The notes beneath the pieces were generated by a model that was not told the DNA's origin, did no database searches, and saw only the letters and a program-made list of their open reading frames with translations. This document shows, piece by piece, positions 1-7,604 of a DNA stretch of 25,074 nt. This DNA is from UBA3700 sp002372775 (GTDB lineage: Bacteria; Bacillota; Clostridia; Christensenellales; UBA3700), in NCBI GenBank assembly GCA_946615965.1, contig CAMOIC010000020.1, forward strand, positions 1 to 25,074, read 5' to 3'. The translations under genes and the position numbers were made by a program. Position 1 is the first letter of the stretch. Every line of letters begins with the position of its first letter.

Positions 1-26
1 CTATATACGCGCGTAATTCTTACGTA

Positions 27-55
27 TTGAATAAAAAGCCCAAGTTTGCTATGAT
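27..55 (+). promoter_or_regulatory. Sigma-A-type promoter of the glycosidase operon
   Basis: A -35 box TTGAAT (27-32) and a -10 box TATGAT (50-55) are separated by 17 bp. This places the transcript start near 62, just ahead of the ribosome binding site AAGGAG at 71-76. A CpG-rich palindrome, ACGCGCGT (7-14), lies upstream of the -35 box and is part of the recurrent motif described in the findings. Confidence 0.65.
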
Positions 56-82
56 TATGATATATGATATAAGGAGTAATCT

Positions 83-2473
83 ATGATAGACGCTATTAAT
101 TTAAACTTCGATTGGCTATATAAAGATGACTTTAAAGACGAGTATTTAAAAGAGAATTTTAAGGAAGAAAAGTTTGAAAAAGTAAACATTCCACACACAA
201 ATAAGGAAATCCCATATAACGATTTTGATGAAGAGATTTATCAATTTGTTAGTTGCTATAGAAAGCATGTCGTTATTGATGAAAAATATAAGGGTAAGAA
301 ATTAATTCTTACATTTGAAGCTGTAGCAAATGCTGCAGATGTTTATGTAAATGGTGAACTAGCCTTTTCTCATAAAGGTAGTTACACAGCATTTAGCGGA
401 GATATCTCAAATCTTGTTAAATATGGAGAAGATAATGTGATTTCTGTAAAAGTAGATTCTACAGAAAGAGACGATATTCCACCATTTGGTAATGTTGTAG
501 ATTACCTTGTTTATGGTGGTATATATAGAGAAGTATATATCTATGTTCATGAAGATGAATATATTGAAGATATGCTTTTATCTCCAAAAGATGTTCTTGT
601 AAATCCAACTCTTAATGTCGCACTTAATTTCAATAAAGAAATTAACTCAGATGTTGTTATTGAAATTAAAGATATGCAAGGAAAGCAAGTTGTATCAGAC
701 AAAATAAAGGTTTCAGGCAATAGTTTTAATAAAGATTATGAAATAAAAGATGCTAATCTATGGGGAATAGATAATCCTTACTTATATACTGTTAAAGCTA
801 CCATTGGCAGCGATGTAAAAGAAGATAGAGTTGGTATTAGAGAAGTTAAATTCAAAAAGAATGGTTTCTTCCTAAATGGAGAAAAGATTAAGATCCGTGG
901 TTTAAATAGACACCAATCATTCCCATATGTTGGTTATGCTATGCCAAAGAGTGCTCAAGTATTTGATGCAGAATTCTTGAAATATCATTTGGGAGTTAAT
1001 CTAGCAAGAACTTCACATTATCCAAATTCAAAGCATTTCTTAAATAGATGCGATGAAATCGGTTTATTAGTATTTACAGAAATTCCTGGATGGCAATTTA
1101 TCTCTCAAAAGCCAGAATGGCGTGAGATGTGTTTACAACACGTTAAAGAGATGATTACTCAAGATTACAATCACCCAAGTATTATACTTTGGGGTGTAAG
1201 AATTAATGAAAGTGGCGATGATGATGAATTATATCTAAAGACTAATGCTCTTGCACATTCTTTAGACAAAACAAGACAAACATCAGGTGTTAGAGTTATT
1301 CCACAATCGCATTTACTTGAGGACGTTTATGCATATAACGATTTTACGCATAGTGGTAATAACCGTGGTATTATGCCAAAGTTTATTGTAACAAGCAAAA
1401 AGAATCCATTAATCATATCTGAGCATAATGGACATATGTTCCCAACAAAGACATTTGACCATGAAAAGAAGAGACAAGAACATGCTCTTCGCCATGCTAA
1501 GGTTGTAAACGACGCATATAAGTCAAAAGGACATAGCGGTGTAATTGGTTGGTGTATGTCTGACTATAACACTCATAAGGACTTTGGTTCAGGAGATAAG
1601 ATTTGTTACCATGGCGTAACAGATATGTTCCGTATAGATAAGCTTGCAGCAAATGTATATAAGATTCAACAAAATAAGGTACCTGTACTTGAAATTTCTT
1701 CTAATATGGAAATCGGAGATACAGCAGGTGGACAAGTTGGCGACGTATATATTTTCACAAACTGTGATGAAGTAAGACTATATAAAAATGGCGAATTAAT
1801 TAGCACTTTAGATATGAAGAAAGAAAGAGCTAAGTCTCCATTTAAGTATTTACCAACACCTCCAGTAATTCTAGAGGATGTCATTGGTAATCAAATTGAA
1901 AAACATAATGATTACAATTTCTCACCAAGAGATATTAAGAAAGTAAAGAAGGCATTATTAGATATTAAGAAATATTCTGTAGTTGGAGCTGCCATAAGAA
2001 ATGTTGGCACATTACTTAAAGTTGTAAACAAGTACAAATTACAAGTAGCGGATATGACAACAATGTATGGAAAGTTTGTAACAAGCTGGGGCGGAAAGCA
2101 AGTTTCATATAAATTCGAAGGTTATATCGACGGCAAGAAAGTAATAGAAAACGAAAAGGGAGCTGTTTCTGAAGCAAAGTTATATGCTGCTGCAGATAAG
2201 ACTGAGCTTATTGAAGATAACACATATGATGTAGTAAGAATTGAGATCAAGGCAGTTTCTCAATATGGAAATGTACTTCCATATGATAATTCTGTTGTAA
2301 AGGTATCTACAAATGGAAAGGTAGATATTATAGGACCTAAAGATATTGCTCTAATTGGTGGTCAACGTGCTGTTTGGGTAAAGACGAACGGAAGCAAGGG
2401 CGAAGCCATTGTTACACTTGAGAGCGATACGCTTGGAAGAAAGGAAATCATAATTAAAGTAGATAAAAAATAA
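83..2473 (+). CDS. Glycoside hydrolase family 2 (beta-galactosidase/beta-glucuronidase-like)
   Basis: This 796-residue enzyme hydrolyses terminal beta-glycosides by the retaining GH2 mechanism. The order seen is an N-terminal sugar-binding jelly roll (about 1-150), an Ig-like domain (about 160-250), a TIM barrel (about 255-550), then C-terminal beta domains ending in a DUF4982/Big-like region (about 710-796). The acid/base glutamate is E376 in the stretch WGVRINES, after the family motif NHPSIILW. The likely nucleophile is E447 in ISEHNGHMFPTK. GLNRHQSFP and HYPNSKHFLNRCDEIGLLVFTE are also typical of the family. There is no signal peptide, so it is cytoplasmic and must act on imported substrate. 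AAGGAG lies 6 nt before the ATG. It is followed within 26 nt by glycerol kinase and then a sugar transporter. The family is certain; the exact sugar (galactose, glucuronic acid or other) cannot be read from sequence. Confidence 0.93.
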   Translation: MIDAINLNFDWLYKDDFKDEYLKENFKEEKFEKVNIPHTNKEIPYNDFDEEIYQFVSCYRKHVVIDEKYKGKKLILTFEAVANAADVYVNGELAFSHKGSYTAFSGDISNLVKYGEDNVISVKVDSTERDDIPPFGNVVDYLVYGGIYREVYIYVHEDEYIEDMLLSPKDVLVNPTLNVALNFNKEINSDVVIEIKDMQGKQVVSDKIKVSGNSFNKDYEIKDANLWGIDNPYLYTVKATIGSDVKEDRVGIREVKFKKNGFFLNGEKIKIRGLNRHQSFPYVGYAMPKSAQVFDAEFLKYHLGVNLARTSHYPNSKHFLNRCDEIGLLVFTEIPGWQFISQKPEWREMCLQHVKEMITQDYNHPSIILWGVRINESGDDDELYLKTNALAHSLDKTRQTSGVRVIPQSHLLEDVYAYNDFTHSGNNRGIMPKFIVTSKKNPLIISEHNGHMFPTKTFDHEKKRQEHALRHAKVVNDAYKSKGHSGVIGWCMSDYNTHKDFGSGDKICYHGVTDMFRIDKLAANVYKIQQNKVPVLEISSNMEIGDTAGGQVGDVYIFTNCDEVRLYKNGELISTLDMKKERAKSPFKYLPTPPVILEDVIGNQIEKHNDYNFSPRDIKKVKKALLDIKKYSVVGAAIRNVGTLLKVVNKYKLQVADMTTMYGKFVTSWGGKQVSYKFEGYIDGKKVIENEKGAVSEAKLYAAADKTELIEDNTYDVVRIEIKAVSQYGNVLPYDNSVVKVSTNGKVDIIGPKDIALIGGQRAVWVKTNGSKGEAIVTLESDTLGRKEIIIKVDKK

Positions 2474-2499
2474 GGTTATAAATATAAGAGGGGAAATTA

Positions 2500-3984
2500 A
2501 TGGAAAAGTATGTAATGTCGTTAGATCAAGGAACAACCTCATCAAGAGCTATTTTGTTTAATCAAAATAGAGAGATTGTTCAAGTATCTCAAAAAGAGTT
2601 TACTCAGATTTATCCAAAAGCTGGATGGGTAGAACATGATCCGGAAGAAATTTGGTCTACTCAAAAAGAGGTAATGCTAGATGTTTTAAAGAAAGCTAAC
2701 GTTACATTAGAATCAGTTGCCGCAATTGGTATTACAAACCAAAGAGAAACAACTATTATTTGGGATAAGAAGACAGGAAAGCCTGTATATAACGCAATTG
2801 TATGGCAATGTAGAAGAACTGCTGATTATTGCGACAAATTAATCAATATGGGGATTTCTGATGGAATCTATGAAAAGACAGGTCTTCCTATTGACCCATA
2901 CTTTTCTGGCACAAAGATTAAGTGGATATTAGATAATGTTGAAGGCGCAAAAGAAAGAGCTGAAAAAGGCGAACTATTATTTGGAACAATAGACACATAT
3001 CTTATGTGGAAATTATCTGGCGGCACAATTCATGCTACAGATTATACAAACGCTTCAAGAACAATGTTATATAACATTCATTCTCTAAAATGGGATGATG
3101 AAATAATTGATTTATTACAAATACCAAAGTGCTTACTTCCTGAAGTTTGCTCTTCATCGCATTTATTTGGTTATACTGATGAAAAGGAATTTGGATATAA
3201 AGTTCCTATCTCAGGTGTAGCTGGTGACCAACAAGCTGCTTTATTTGGTCACTTATGCGTAAGAAAAGGTATGGTTAAGAATACTTACGGAACAGGTTGC
3301 TTTGCTTTAATGAATACTGGACTTGAAGCTGTTAATTCAAAAAGAGGATTAATAACAACACTTGCTGCTTCAGAAGAGGATGGCAAACCACAATATGCTA
3401 TTGAAGGTAGTGTGTTCGTAGGTGGTGCGGTATTGCAATGGCTAAGAGACGAAATGCATATGATTGAGACGGCAAGAGAAGCCGACGAGATTGCGGAGAG
3501 AACTCCAGATACAAATGGTGTATATCTTGTTCCTGCGTTCGTTGGACTTGGCGCTCCTCACTGGGATTCTAAAGCAAGAGGAACCGTTGTTGGCTTAACA
3601 AGAGGAACAAAAAGAGAACATTTTGTAAGAGCTGCTCTAGAGAGTATTGCATATCAAGTATTTGATGTTATTCATGCCATGGAGCATGATACAAAAACAG
3701 ACATTATTTCTTTAAGTGTCGATGGCGGTGCTTCAAGATCTGATGTATTAATGCAATTCCAAGCAGACTTATTAGATACTAAGGTTGTAAGACCAAAAAT
3801 AGTAGAAACAACTGCGCTAGGTGCTGCATATCTAGCGGGATTAAATGTAGGATATTGGAAGAGTATTTCCGAACTACAAAATCAAGAACCTGCTAAAATA
3901 TTTAGCGGAACAATGGAAAAACAAAGACGATGTGATTTATTGATGGGCTGGGAGGTAGCTATCGCACATACTAGACATAGATAA
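2500..3984 (+). CDS. glpK: Glycerol kinase
   Basis: Glycerol kinase transfers phosphate from ATP to glycerol, giving sn-glycerol-3-phosphate in the cytoplasm. The 494 residues match the usual 495-505. The N-terminal FGGY phosphate loop LDQGTTSSRAILF, the substrate motif TNQRETTIIWDKKTGKP, GDQQAALFGH and the C-terminal DGGASRSDVLMQFQADLL are all intact. An AGAGGGG ribosome binding site (2487-2493) precedes the ATG. It is the middle gene of the glycosidase-kinase-transporter cluster; no glpF or glpD is nearby, so its glycerol probably comes from the adjacent glycosidase reaction rather than free glycerol. From memory of the Enterococcus enzyme, the His that HPr phosphorylates lies just before VPIAGMAGDQQ; here that stretch reads EKEFGYKVPISG and carries no His, so PTS control of this kind may be absent. 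Confidence 0.97.
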   Translation: MEKYVMSLDQGTTSSRAILFNQNREIVQVSQKEFTQIYPKAGWVEHDPEEIWSTQKEVMLDVLKKANVTLESVAAIGITNQRETTIIWDKKTGKPVYNAIVWQCRRTADYCDKLINMGISDGIYEKTGLPIDPYFSGTKIKWILDNVEGAKERAEKGELLFGTIDTYLMWKLSGGTIHATDYTNASRTMLYNIHSLKWDDEIIDLLQIPKCLLPEVCSSSHLFGYTDEKEFGYKVPISGVAGDQQAALFGHLCVRKGMVKNTYGTGCFALMNTGLEAVNSKRGLITTLAASEEDGKPQYAIEGSVFVGGAVLQWLRDEMHMIETAREADEIAERTPDTNGVYLVPAFVGLGAPHWDSKARGTVVGLTRGTKREHFVRAALESIAYQVFDVIHAMEHDTKTDIISLSVDGGASRSDVLMQFQADLLDTKVVRPKIVETTALGAAYLAGLNVGYWKSISELQNQEPAKIFSGTMEKQRRCDLLMGWEVAIAHTRHR

Positions 3985-4000
3985 TAAATTGCATTATAAT
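3972..4000 (+). promoter_or_regulatory. Internal promoter giving a near-leaderless transporter mRNA
   Basis: TAGACA (3972-3977) and a perfect TATAAT (3995-4000) are separated by 17 bp. The expected start of transcription is about 4006-4008, directly at the ATG (4009) of the transporter. The -35 box is inside the last codons of glpK. No Shine-Dalgarno sequence is present before 4009, which agrees with leaderless translation. Confidence 0.55.
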
Positions 4001-4008
4001 GTGGACTT

Positions 4009-5409
4009 ATGGATAGTAGAATCAGACCTAATACTAAGAAAGTATATATTTTTGCTGCCGCAGGGCAAGGTGCCATTTATGCTATGGTGTCTTCTTGGCT
4101 ACTAAGATATTATACCGACGTTGTTGGTCTTGAACTAGCTTTCGTTACAGGTTTAATGTGGTTTGCAAAGCTGTTAAATGCTGTTGCGGATCCGGTTATT
4201 GGCGTTATTGTAGATAAAACTCATACAAAACATGGCAAGATGAGACCTTATCTAGAATATATGCCATTTATTGTTTCTTTATTATCTTTATTACTATTCG
4301 TAGATTTCGGAATTAAACCAATGGCATGGCGATGCATTGTTTGTGGTGTCGTTTATGTTGTGTGGGGTATTTCATATTCAGTTGTTGATGTTCCATTCTG
4401 GGGATTACCACTTGCGTTATCTAATGATGGCACACAAAGAGACAAATTGTTCTCTGCTGCTAAATTGTTAAATAGTTTGGGTGGTGCATTACCAACTATA
4501 ATTGTTTCATTATTAATATCTAAAGATTTATTAGGATTACAATATGGTATATTCTGGGGCGCTGTAGGTATTATATTGCTTTCAGCAATTCCATTTTCTA
4601 TGGTTTACCATTATAGTTATGAAATACCACACACTAGTGTTAAATATGACAAGATGTCTGCCGGAAAGCAAATTAAACTTATTTGTAAGAATAAGATATT
4701 ACTTTTAGTTGTTCTTTGCGGTTTCTTAGGATTTGGAAGATATTTAATTCAAGCTGCTTATACATATGCAGCAAGCTATGTATTTATATCTGATTCTTCG
4801 TTTATAAATAATTTCTCACAAGTTATAGGCTATGCATTAATAGGAATAGGTATGTTCCCAACAATGATAATGGCTCCATGGCTTGTTAAGAAGTTCTCAT
4901 ATAAGATTATCATTATTGCTTCTGGTATTGGAGCTGCCGCTATTATGACAGCGTTCTATTTCGTAGAAATAGCCACAGGATATAATTTCTATTGGGCATT
5001 ATTATTCTTATTCTTAAGCGGACTGCCTCTTGGAATATTCAATATTGTAGTTACATCAATTGTCGGTGAATGTGTAGATTATCTTGAATGGAAAGAAGGA
5101 GTTAGACTTGAGGGTATGACATCTTCTATGTCTACATTTATTGCTAAAGTAGGTAATGCAATATCTGCAGGTTCAATTCCCATGATTTTAATGATTACAG
5201 GTTATGTAGAAAACGTTGAGCAATCAGCTTCTGTTAAGAATTGGATTCTAATACTAATATCTTTATTACCAGCGGCTTCAATGTTGCTTTGTGTGGTTCC
5301 TATGTTATTCTACGATTTTGTAGGTGATAAGAGAGCAAAAGCGTTAGCTGAACTTGAAGAGAGAAGAGCTAGTGAAAATGGCGATGGAACACAAGAAGTA
5401 TTATCTTAG
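4009..5409 (+). CDS. GPH-family (MelB-like) sugar:cation symporter
   Basis: This 466-residue multi-pass protein belongs to the glycoside-pentoside-hexuronide group of the major facilitator superfamily and should import a glycoside across the cytoplasmic membrane. About twelve hydrophobic segments are visible. The diagnostic loop after helix 2 reads DPVIGVIVDKTHTKHGKMRP, matching the family pattern of DP..G..D.T.T..GK.RP. In MelB the residues Asp55, Asn58 and Asp59 line the cation site; by hand alignment they are Asn, Ala and Asp here (LLNAVADP), so coupling may not be to sodium. The start lacks a ribosome binding site and sits at the predicted start of its own promoter, while read-through from glpK, 24 nt upstream, would give a second transcript. 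Its partners suggest a glycosyl-glycerol substrate, which is inference. Confidence 0.9.
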   Translation: MDSRIRPNTKKVYIFAAAGQGAIYAMVSSWLLRYYTDVVGLELAFVTGLMWFAKLLNAVADPVIGVIVDKTHTKHGKMRPYLEYMPFIVSLLSLLLFVDFGIKPMAWRCIVCGVVYVVWGISYSVVDVPFWGLPLALSNDGTQRDKLFSAAKLLNSLGGALPTIIVSLLISKDLLGLQYGIFWGAVGIILLSAIPFSMVYHYSYEIPHTSVKYDKMSAGKQIKLICKNKILLLVVLCGFLGFGRYLIQAAYTYAASYVFISDSSFINNFSQVIGYALIGIGMFPTMIMAPWLVKKFSYKIIIIASGIGAAAIMTAFYFVEIATGYNFYWALLFLFLSGLPLGIFNIVVTSIVGECVDYLEWKEGVRLEGMTSSMSTFIAKVGNAISAGSIPMILMITGYVENVEQSASVKNWILILISLLPAASMLLCVVPMLFYDFVGDKRAKALAELEERRASENGDGTQEVLS

Positions 5410-5418
5410 TTATTTTTC

Positions 5419-5447
5419 TTTACAAGATGGTGCTATTATAATACAAT
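5419..5447 (+). promoter_or_regulatory. Promoter of the DegV gene
   Basis: TTTACA (5419-5424) and TACAAT (5442-5447) are 17 bp apart. The predicted start is near 5454, followed by the ribosome binding site AAGGAG (5467-5472) and the ATG at 5482. A second TATAAT at 5437-5442 overlaps but has no well-spaced -35 box. Confidence 0.6.
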
Positions 5448-5481
5448 GTTAAATGCGGGGACATAAAAGGAGAACAATTTT

Positions 5482-6381
5482 ATGTCTATTTTTATTTTTA
5501 CAGACACTACTGCTGATTTTCCAGCACAATTACAATCACAATTTAAAGATTTTGATATTATGCCATTAGCATATTCTCTTGATGAGGATAACTATGACAA
5601 TGTTGAAACAAAGTTACCAATCGATGAATTCTATAGAAGAGTTAAAGCCGGTGCTGTTACAAGAACATCTATGACTCCAACATATTATATGGAACAAAAG
5701 ATGACAGCACTTTTAGAAAAAGGATATGACATTATCTTTGACGCTGTATCTTCTCAAATTTCAGGCGAATACAATGGAGGAGAAAGTGTAGTTAGAGAAT
5801 TACAAAAGAAATATCCTTCAAGAAAGCTTGCTGTAATCGATTCAACAACAGCTTCTGGTGGTGAAGCTCTTCATTGTTACGAATTATTAAAGAAGAGAGA
5901 TGAGGGTGCTACATTCGAAGAACTTGTTGCATATGGCGAAGACTTAAAGCACCACATCGCTTCATATTTCACATGCACAGATTTAAGACACTTAGCAAGA
6001 TTAGGAAGATGCTCATCAGTATCTGCTTTAATCGGTAGCGTATTAAAGATTATGCCAGTTCTATATGTAAACCCAATTGGTAAATTAGTTCCAATCGGTA
6101 AAGTTATCTCAAGAAAGAAAGCATTAAAAGCTCTTGTAGATAAGATGGAAGATAGAATGCTTCCAGTTGAGCAAATAGATAAAGTATTTATTACTAATGC
6201 TGGATGTATAGAGGATGCACAATTTGTTGCAGATCTTGTTAAAGAAAAATATGGTATCGATTCTGTTATCTCAGATATTGGTCCAGTTATTGGCTCTCAT
6301 ACATCTACAGGATGCGTAGCGTTCTTCTTCTTGGCTAAGACAAGAATTGATGCAAACGATCCAGAAAAATTCGACGAATAA
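5482..6381 (+). CDS. DegV/FakB-family fatty-acid-binding protein
   Basis: This 299-residue protein belongs to the DegV family, whose characterised members (FakB) bind a single fatty acid and present it to the kinase FakA for phosphorylation and entry into phospholipid synthesis. Supporting features are the N-terminal TDTTADFP, the RTSMTPTYY stretch (61-69) where family members contact the fatty-acid carboxylate, SGEYNGG in the middle, and HLARLGRCSS with the following helix. The C-terminal GSHTSTGCVAFFF corresponds to the G.H.GPG region of the family. It has its own promoter, a strong ribosome binding site and its own terminator, so it is a single-gene unit. No FakA homologue is in the window, so the fatty-acid role rests on family membership only. 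Confidence 0.9.
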   Translation: MSIFIFTDTTADFPAQLQSQFKDFDIMPLAYSLDEDNYDNVETKLPIDEFYRRVKAGAVTRTSMTPTYYMEQKMTALLEKGYDIIFDAVSSQISGEYNGGESVVRELQKKYPSRKLAVIDSTTASGGEALHCYELLKKRDEGATFEELVAYGEDLKHHIASYFTCTDLRHLARLGRCSSVSALIGSVLKIMPVLYVNPIGKLVPIGKVISRKKALKALVDKMEDRMLPVEQIDKVFITNAGCIEDAQFVADLVKEKYGIDSVISDIGPVIGSHTSTGCVAFFFLAKTRIDANDPEKFDE

Positions 6382-6405
6382 TAAATAATAGATAGAGATT
6401 AATTA

Positions 6406-6436
6406 CTGCTCTAAGTTTATGCTTAGGGCAGTTTTT
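6406..6436 (+). terminator. Terminator after the DegV gene
   Basis: Arms CTGCTCTAAG (6406-6415) and CTTAGGGCAG (6422-6431) pair around a 6-nt loop with one internal mismatch, followed by five T (6432-6436). Confidence 0.85.
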
Positions 6437-6462
6437 GTTTATAGCGAAAAACTTAAAAATGC

Positions 6463-6491
6463 TTGATTTCCTCCAGAAAGCATAGTAATAT
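6463..6491 (+). promoter_or_regulatory. AbiEi promoter
   Basis: TTGATT (6463-6468) and TAATAT (6486-6491) are 17 bp apart, with a predicted start near 6498. The -35 box overlaps the left arm of the inverted repeat listed separately. Confidence 0.55.
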
Positions 6492-6510
6492 GATACTTAG
6501 TGGAGGAAAT
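6466..6510 (+). promoter_or_regulatory. Perfect 10-bp inverted repeat around the AbiEi promoter (likely operator)
   Basis: ATTTCCTCCA (6466-6475) and TGGAGGAAAT (6501-6510) are exact reverse complements 25 bp apart. The left arm overlaps the -35 box; the right arm contains the ribosome binding site GGAGG and ends at the start codon. The left arm lies upstream of the predicted transcript start, so the repeat would work as DNA, not as an RNA hairpin. AbiEi antitoxins are known to repress their own promoters by binding inverted repeats, which fits. Confidence 0.6.
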
Positions 6511-7113
6511 ATGATAAAAACATACGCTGAATTGTTACTCGAATATTCAAACTATTCTAATGCAAAAATGAAAATAGCTAGATTAGAAAAAGAGGGGAAA
6601 ATATATAAAGTAAAAAGAGGATTGTATGAAACTAACAGAAGGGTAGATCCATGGAAACTAGCTTCTGCTATTTACGGTCCGTCATATATTTCTTTTCAGG
6701 CAGCATTAGCATTTTATGGATTGATACCAGAGAGAGTTAATTTGATAATGAGCGCCACAGCATTAAAGAATAAGACAAAGAAGTTTAATAATCAATTTGG
6801 ATCATACTATTATAAAGATATTCCTTGTAAGGCGTTTGGTGTAGGGATTGTAGATTATGGAGACAATGAATATAGTTTTTTAATAGCAAGCAAAGAAAAG
6901 GCAATATGCGATACTTTATATACAATCTCTCCAGTAGATAATCGAAAGGATATTGAATATCTACTTTTTGACGATTTGCGTATAAATGAAGACTTGTTTG
7001 AAGAATTGGATTTTCAAACTTTAATCAGCATAGCTCCCCTATATAATTCAAAAAATCTTGATTTGCTTGAAAAATATGTAAAGAGACATTGGCTAAAGCA
7101 ATCCGAAGTATAG
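6511..7113 (+). CDS. AbiEi-family antitoxin/transcriptional regulator without a toxin partner
   Basis: A 200-residue protein resembling the AbiEi antitoxin of type IV toxin-antitoxin systems. An N-terminal winged helix is visible (about 1-45, with the pattern KIARLEKEGKIYKVKRGLY), followed by an AbiEi-type domain with PSYISFQAALAFYGLIPE, IPCKAFGVGIVDYGDNEYSFLIASKEKAICD and a helical C-terminus. I chose ATG 6511, which has GGAGG at 6502-6506; an in-frame TTG at 6463 lies in the -35 box and cannot be the start. The usual partner AbiEii, a nucleotidyltransferase, should follow directly, but a terminator and a convergent small gene follow instead. It may be a degenerate system, or a stand-alone regulator, or its toxin may lie elsewhere. 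Family recognition is from sequence pattern and is fairly sure. Confidence 0.8.
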   Translation: MIKTYAELLLEYSNYSNAKMKIARLEKEGKIYKVKRGLYETNRRVDPWKLASAIYGPSYISFQAALAFYGLIPERVNLIMSATALKNKTKKFNNQFGSYYYKDIPCKAFGVGIVDYGDNEYSFLIASKEKAICDTLYTISPVDNRKDIEYLLFDDLRINEDLFEELDFQTLISIAPLYNSKNLDLLEKYVKRHWLKQSEV

Positions 7114-7166
7114 GTTTTCGCTAGTTAATGCTAGTTTTCACTGGTATGTTTAACAAATAAAAATGA

Positions 7167-7192
7167 CCTAAGAAAAATCTTAGGCCGTTTTC
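7167..7192. terminator. Bidirectional terminator between convergent genes
   Basis: CCTAAGA (7167-7173) pairs with TCTTAGG (7178-7184) around an AAAA loop. T-rich sequence follows on the + strand (7188-7191), and the minus strand has a T run after the stem (complement of 7159-7163), so both the AbiEi gene and the small minus-strand gene could end here. Confidence 0.7.
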
Positions 7193-7208
7193 ATTATTGT
7201 TTAGTATA

Positions 7209-7433
7209 CTAGATGTCTAAAACTCTAAAGATATCTTTCTTTAGAATCATGCAGATTAAATCTAGAATCCACCATATGTTCCATCCAATAAAGATACGAA
7301 TAATTGCTGCGACGATACAGCCATCTTTAATTCTTTGTAGGATACCGAAAATTAGTGATGTTACTGGAATGATTGCAAGGATTAAACTAACGATATAGTC
7401 TAAACCAAGATAAGCTTTACTTTTCTTTGCCAT
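7209..7433 (-). CDS. Small two-helix membrane protein, function unknown
   Basis: A 74-residue protein with a short basic N-terminus (MAKKSKAYLG) and two hydrophobic segments, about 12-31 and 39-63, joined by a short polar turn LQRIKDGC. The pattern IIPVTSLIFGILQRIKDG resembles small conserved Firmicutes membrane proteins I remember only as uncharacterised. It is convergent with the AbiEi gene and divergent from the ABC transporter gene. The minus strand has an extended -10 promoter upstream (7470-7478). Its G-rich stretch GGGGG lies 12 nt ahead of the ATG, farther than usual for a ribosome binding site. The opposite strand also shows an open frame over the same span, but the hydrophobic pattern, start and promoter favour the minus strand. 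Confidence 0.75.
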   Translation of the reverse strand: MAKKSKAYLGLDYIVSLILAIIPVTSLIFGILQRIKDGCIVAAIIRIFIGWNIWWILDLICMILKKDIFRVLDI

Positions 7434-7469
7434 AATTAATTAAAACCCCCATTAATTTTTTGTAACTTA

Positions 7470-7478
7470 ATTATAACA
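7470..7478 (-). promoter_or_regulatory. Extended -10 promoter of the small membrane protein gene
   Basis: On the minus strand TGTTATAAT (complement of 7470-7478) is a TGnTATAAT extended -10 element. No good -35 box is seen, which is usual for this class. Confidence 0.55.
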
Positions 7479-7539
7479 TAAAAAATCGCCTAAAAACCTA
7501 CAATTTTTGCAAATTGTGAATTATTTAACAATAGATATA

Positions 7540-7568
7540 TTGACACCAAATTGCGAAAAATATAAAAT
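7540..7568 (+). promoter_or_regulatory. Promoter of the ABC transporter gene
   Basis: A perfect TTGACA (7540-7545) is followed 17 bp later by TAAAAT (7563-7568). The predicted start is near 7575. The leader to ATG 7605 has only a weak AGGG (7587-7590) as a ribosome binding site. Confidence 0.6.
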
Positions 7569-7604
7569 GTAAGCAAACTAACATTTAGGGACGATTAGTG
7601 TATT

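Noticed and set aside
6463..6510. TTG start extending the AbiEi protein by 16 residues
   Set aside because: The TTG is the -35 box of the promoter, so it would not be in the mRNA; ATG 6511 has GGAGG.
7114..7208. Remnant of an AbiEii toxin after the AbiEi gene
   Set aside because: The stretch has only short repeats (CTAGTT twice) and a terminator; no coding similarity is visible.
7213..7398. Open frame on the plus strand opposite the small membrane protein
   Set aside because: It has no ribosome binding site or promoter in place and overlaps the better-supported minus-strand gene.
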